This document shows, piece after piece, positions 62,804 to 64,000 of a stretch of 64,000 nucleotides of DNA. Positions within the stretch are counted from its first letter, which is position 1; every line of letters begins with the position of its first letter. The DNA is from Planctomycetota bacterium (lineage in GTDB: Bacteria > Planctomycetota > SZUA-567): assembly GCA_031270145.1 (NCBI GenBank), contig JAISYD010000211.1:1-64000 (forward strand), written 5' to 3'. The translations under genes and the position numbers were made by a program. A model generated the notes under the pieces. That model saw nothing but the letters and a program-made list of their open reading frames with translations, was not told the DNA's origin and searched no databases.

Positions 62804-64000
62804 TCAATCCTCGCGCAGGGCCGACATGGGCTCCCGGCAAGCGGCCCAGGCGGCCGGGTAGCCGGCCGCCAGCACGGAAACCAATACGGCGGCCCCGAAA
62901 TACAGCGCCAGTTTCCAGGGGTGGATTACCAGCGGCAGGCCGGCCTCCCCGGCCAGGCCGAACAGGCGGGGGGGATACAGCGGCTGGCCGGTGATTCTTT
63001 CATAGTAGACGTCTATGCGGGGGCGCCTTCCGGCCGCCGTTTCCAGGCCGGAAAGAGGAGCCGTCACGGCCCCGCCGGCGGCCAGGCGCCTGTTTCCGCC
63101 GACATTTTCGCTTCTCAGCGGACCGGCGAGGAAAGTCCCCAGGATTCCCCCCAGCAGCCCCCCGGCGGCGCCGAGCAGCAATCCCACGCAAAGGAAAACC
63201 GTCATCACCCCCAGGCGGGTGGCTCCCAGGCAGCGGAGCAGGCCGACGTCCCGGAGACGCCGGCTGACCAGGGTGACCAAAATGGCGAAGACGCAAAAGC
63301 CGCCGGCCCCGTCGTTCAGAAACAACACCAATTCCATCAGGTTGTTTTCATGTTTCATGCCCCGGGCGATTTCGCCCCAGCGCTTTTGCCAGGTATTCGA
63401 GACCAGGACCGGCCCTTCCGGCCCGGTTCCGGCCAGAGCCAGCCGCGCGGCCCGGACGATGTCCGATTCCAGTTCGTCGGCCAGGGCGGGATTTTCCAGC
63501 CAGGCGACCAAAATTTCCACCCGGGATTCCGCGTCCGGATAATCGGCGGCGTGGTAAAATTTTCCGGCTTCCCCGATGGGAATATAGACGCCGTAATTGT
63601 CCTTTTCAAAGCTGCCGCTCCGGAACAGGGACACGATTTCAAAAGCGCGGGATCTGGCGGTCAAGCCGCCGTCCGGGTTCCGCTCGGCGTAAAAAAGCTC
63701 GATCTCGCTCCCCGGAGCCGCCTGAAGGCGCCGGGCCAGTTGTTCTCCCATGAACAGGCCGGGCCTGGGGCCAGTAGTCCCCCAAGCCGGATTCGCCCGG
63801 GATGGCTTATAGGAAATAAGGTGCCTGGCCAGGGAGCTGTGGGCCAATTCGGACGCCAAATCGATTCCCTGGACCCAGACGTATTCGGCGCCGCCGCCGG
63901 ACTTCAGGAAGCCCGCCTTCTGAATCAGGGGGGTCACCGCCAGAACCCCGTCCAGGCTTTCCACGGCTCCGGCCGCCCTCGAGAAATCGGCCTTGTCCAG
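62804..64000 (-). CDS. LolC/LolE-like permease (mirror copy, cut by the window edge)
   Basis: The last 398 residues and stop codon of the permease at 20189-21577. The N-terminal 64 residues would lie at 64001-64192 if the mirror continues. Whether it does is a direct test of how far the fold-back reaches. Confidence 0.8.
   Translation of the reverse strand: MDKADFSRAAGAVESLDGVLAVTPLIQKAGFLKSGGGAEYVWVQGIDLASELAHSSLARHLISYKPSRANPAWGTTGPRPGLFMGEQLARRLQAAPGSEIELFYAERNPDGGLTARSRAFEIVSLFRSGSFEKDNYGVYIPIGEAGKFYHAADYPDAESRVEILVAWLENPALADELESDIVRAARLALAGTGPEGPVLVSNTWQKRWGEIARGMKHENNLMELVLFLNDGAGGFCVFAILVTLVSRRLRDVGLLRCLGATRLGVMTVFLCVGLLLGAAGGLLGGILGTFLAGPLRSENVGGNRRLAAGGAVTAPLSGLETAAGRRPRIDVYYERITGQPLYPPRLFGLAGEAGLPLVIHPWKLALYFGAAVLVSVLAAGYPAAWAACREPMSALRED

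Larger units (their letters stand above)
42191..64000 (-). repeat. Right arm of a 21.8-kb perfect inverted repeat
   Basis: Reverse complement of 20381-42190. The last ten bases of the window (CCTTGTCCAG) are the complement of 20381-20390 (CTGGACAAGG), so the identity reaches the window edge. No difference was found in any product compared. All genes listed to the right of 42191 are copies of left-arm genes. Confidence 0.97.

Noticed and set aside
42191..64000. Right-arm genes considered as true paralogues
   Set aside because: Complete identity, including low-complexity segments and intergenic DNA, and doubling of single-copy genes make independent paralogues very unlikely.
1..64000. tRNA, rRNA and riboswitch genes
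   Set aside because: No T-loop GGTTCGA context with a foldable cloverleaf, rRNA segment or known riboswitch core was found by eye in the intergenic regions.

Overview
The window is GC-rich, densely packed bacterial DNA from a flagellated diderm. It carries a flagellar export and regulation cluster, periplasmic binding proteins, lipoprotein-type signal peptides and a LolCD-like ABC pair. No rRNA or tRNA gene was found. The phylum cannot be fixed from sequence alone. The gene content (split transketolase, DUF2225-like and DUF6485-like proteins, the order fliO-P-Q-R-flhB-A-F-x-fliA) would suit an uncultured planctomycete- or spirochaete-like lineage, but that is inference.

Layout. (1) 1-9405 (+): the end of an unknown gene, then fliO, fliP, fliQ, fliR, flhB, flhA, flhF, a small two-helix membrane protein where flhG usually sits, and the sigma-28 gene fliA. 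Two 144-bp palindromic elements (family A) follow the stop codons of fliO and flhA directly. A related 173-bp element (family B) fills the whole gap between the stop codons of fliA and the next operon. (2) 9578-12643 (-): a gltIJKL-type glutamate/aspartate ABC importer. (3) 12644-13385: a long hairpin-rich intergenic region, then a small membrane protein gene. (4) 13825-19822 (-): a complete 2-aminoethylphosphonate uptake and degradation cassette (phnW, phnX, binding protein, ATPase, fused permease). (5) 20189-42126: a LolC/E-like permease, LolD-like ATPase and large two-domain lipoprotein; an AbrB-family membrane protein; a D-2-hydroxyacid dehydrogenase with split transketolase; a Na/Pi cotransporter fused to an Ig-like lipoprotein N-terminus; a cysteine-rich 52-residue protein missed by usual length cut-offs; an rplS-led string (L19, HEAT-repeat protein, YbhN-like flippase, RluA); then a hypothetical, cinA, a zinc-ribbon protein and an M15-like peptidase; and a convergent glycosyltransferase.

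(6) From 20381 to 64000 the window is a mirror image of itself about the point between bases 42190 and 42191. Position x pairs with 84381 minus x, and every gene of block 5 reappears on the opposite strand with an identical product. The centre is a loop-less member of a short interspersed hairpin family that also occurs, with normal loops, elsewhere in the window. The likeliest explanation is a fold-back assembly or amplification artefact seeded at this hairpin. A closed hairpin end of a linear replicon, or a very recent inverted duplication, must also be considered. Until that is settled, genes of the right arm (42191-64000) should be treated as copies, not as additional genes.

The most unusual non-coding signal is the family A/B element set. 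The two families have unrelated outer and inner stem sequences but share the same two core blocks, TTAGAC(A/C)AGGAA and TGACGC(A/G)GTATAA. All copies sit base-to-base against stop codons.
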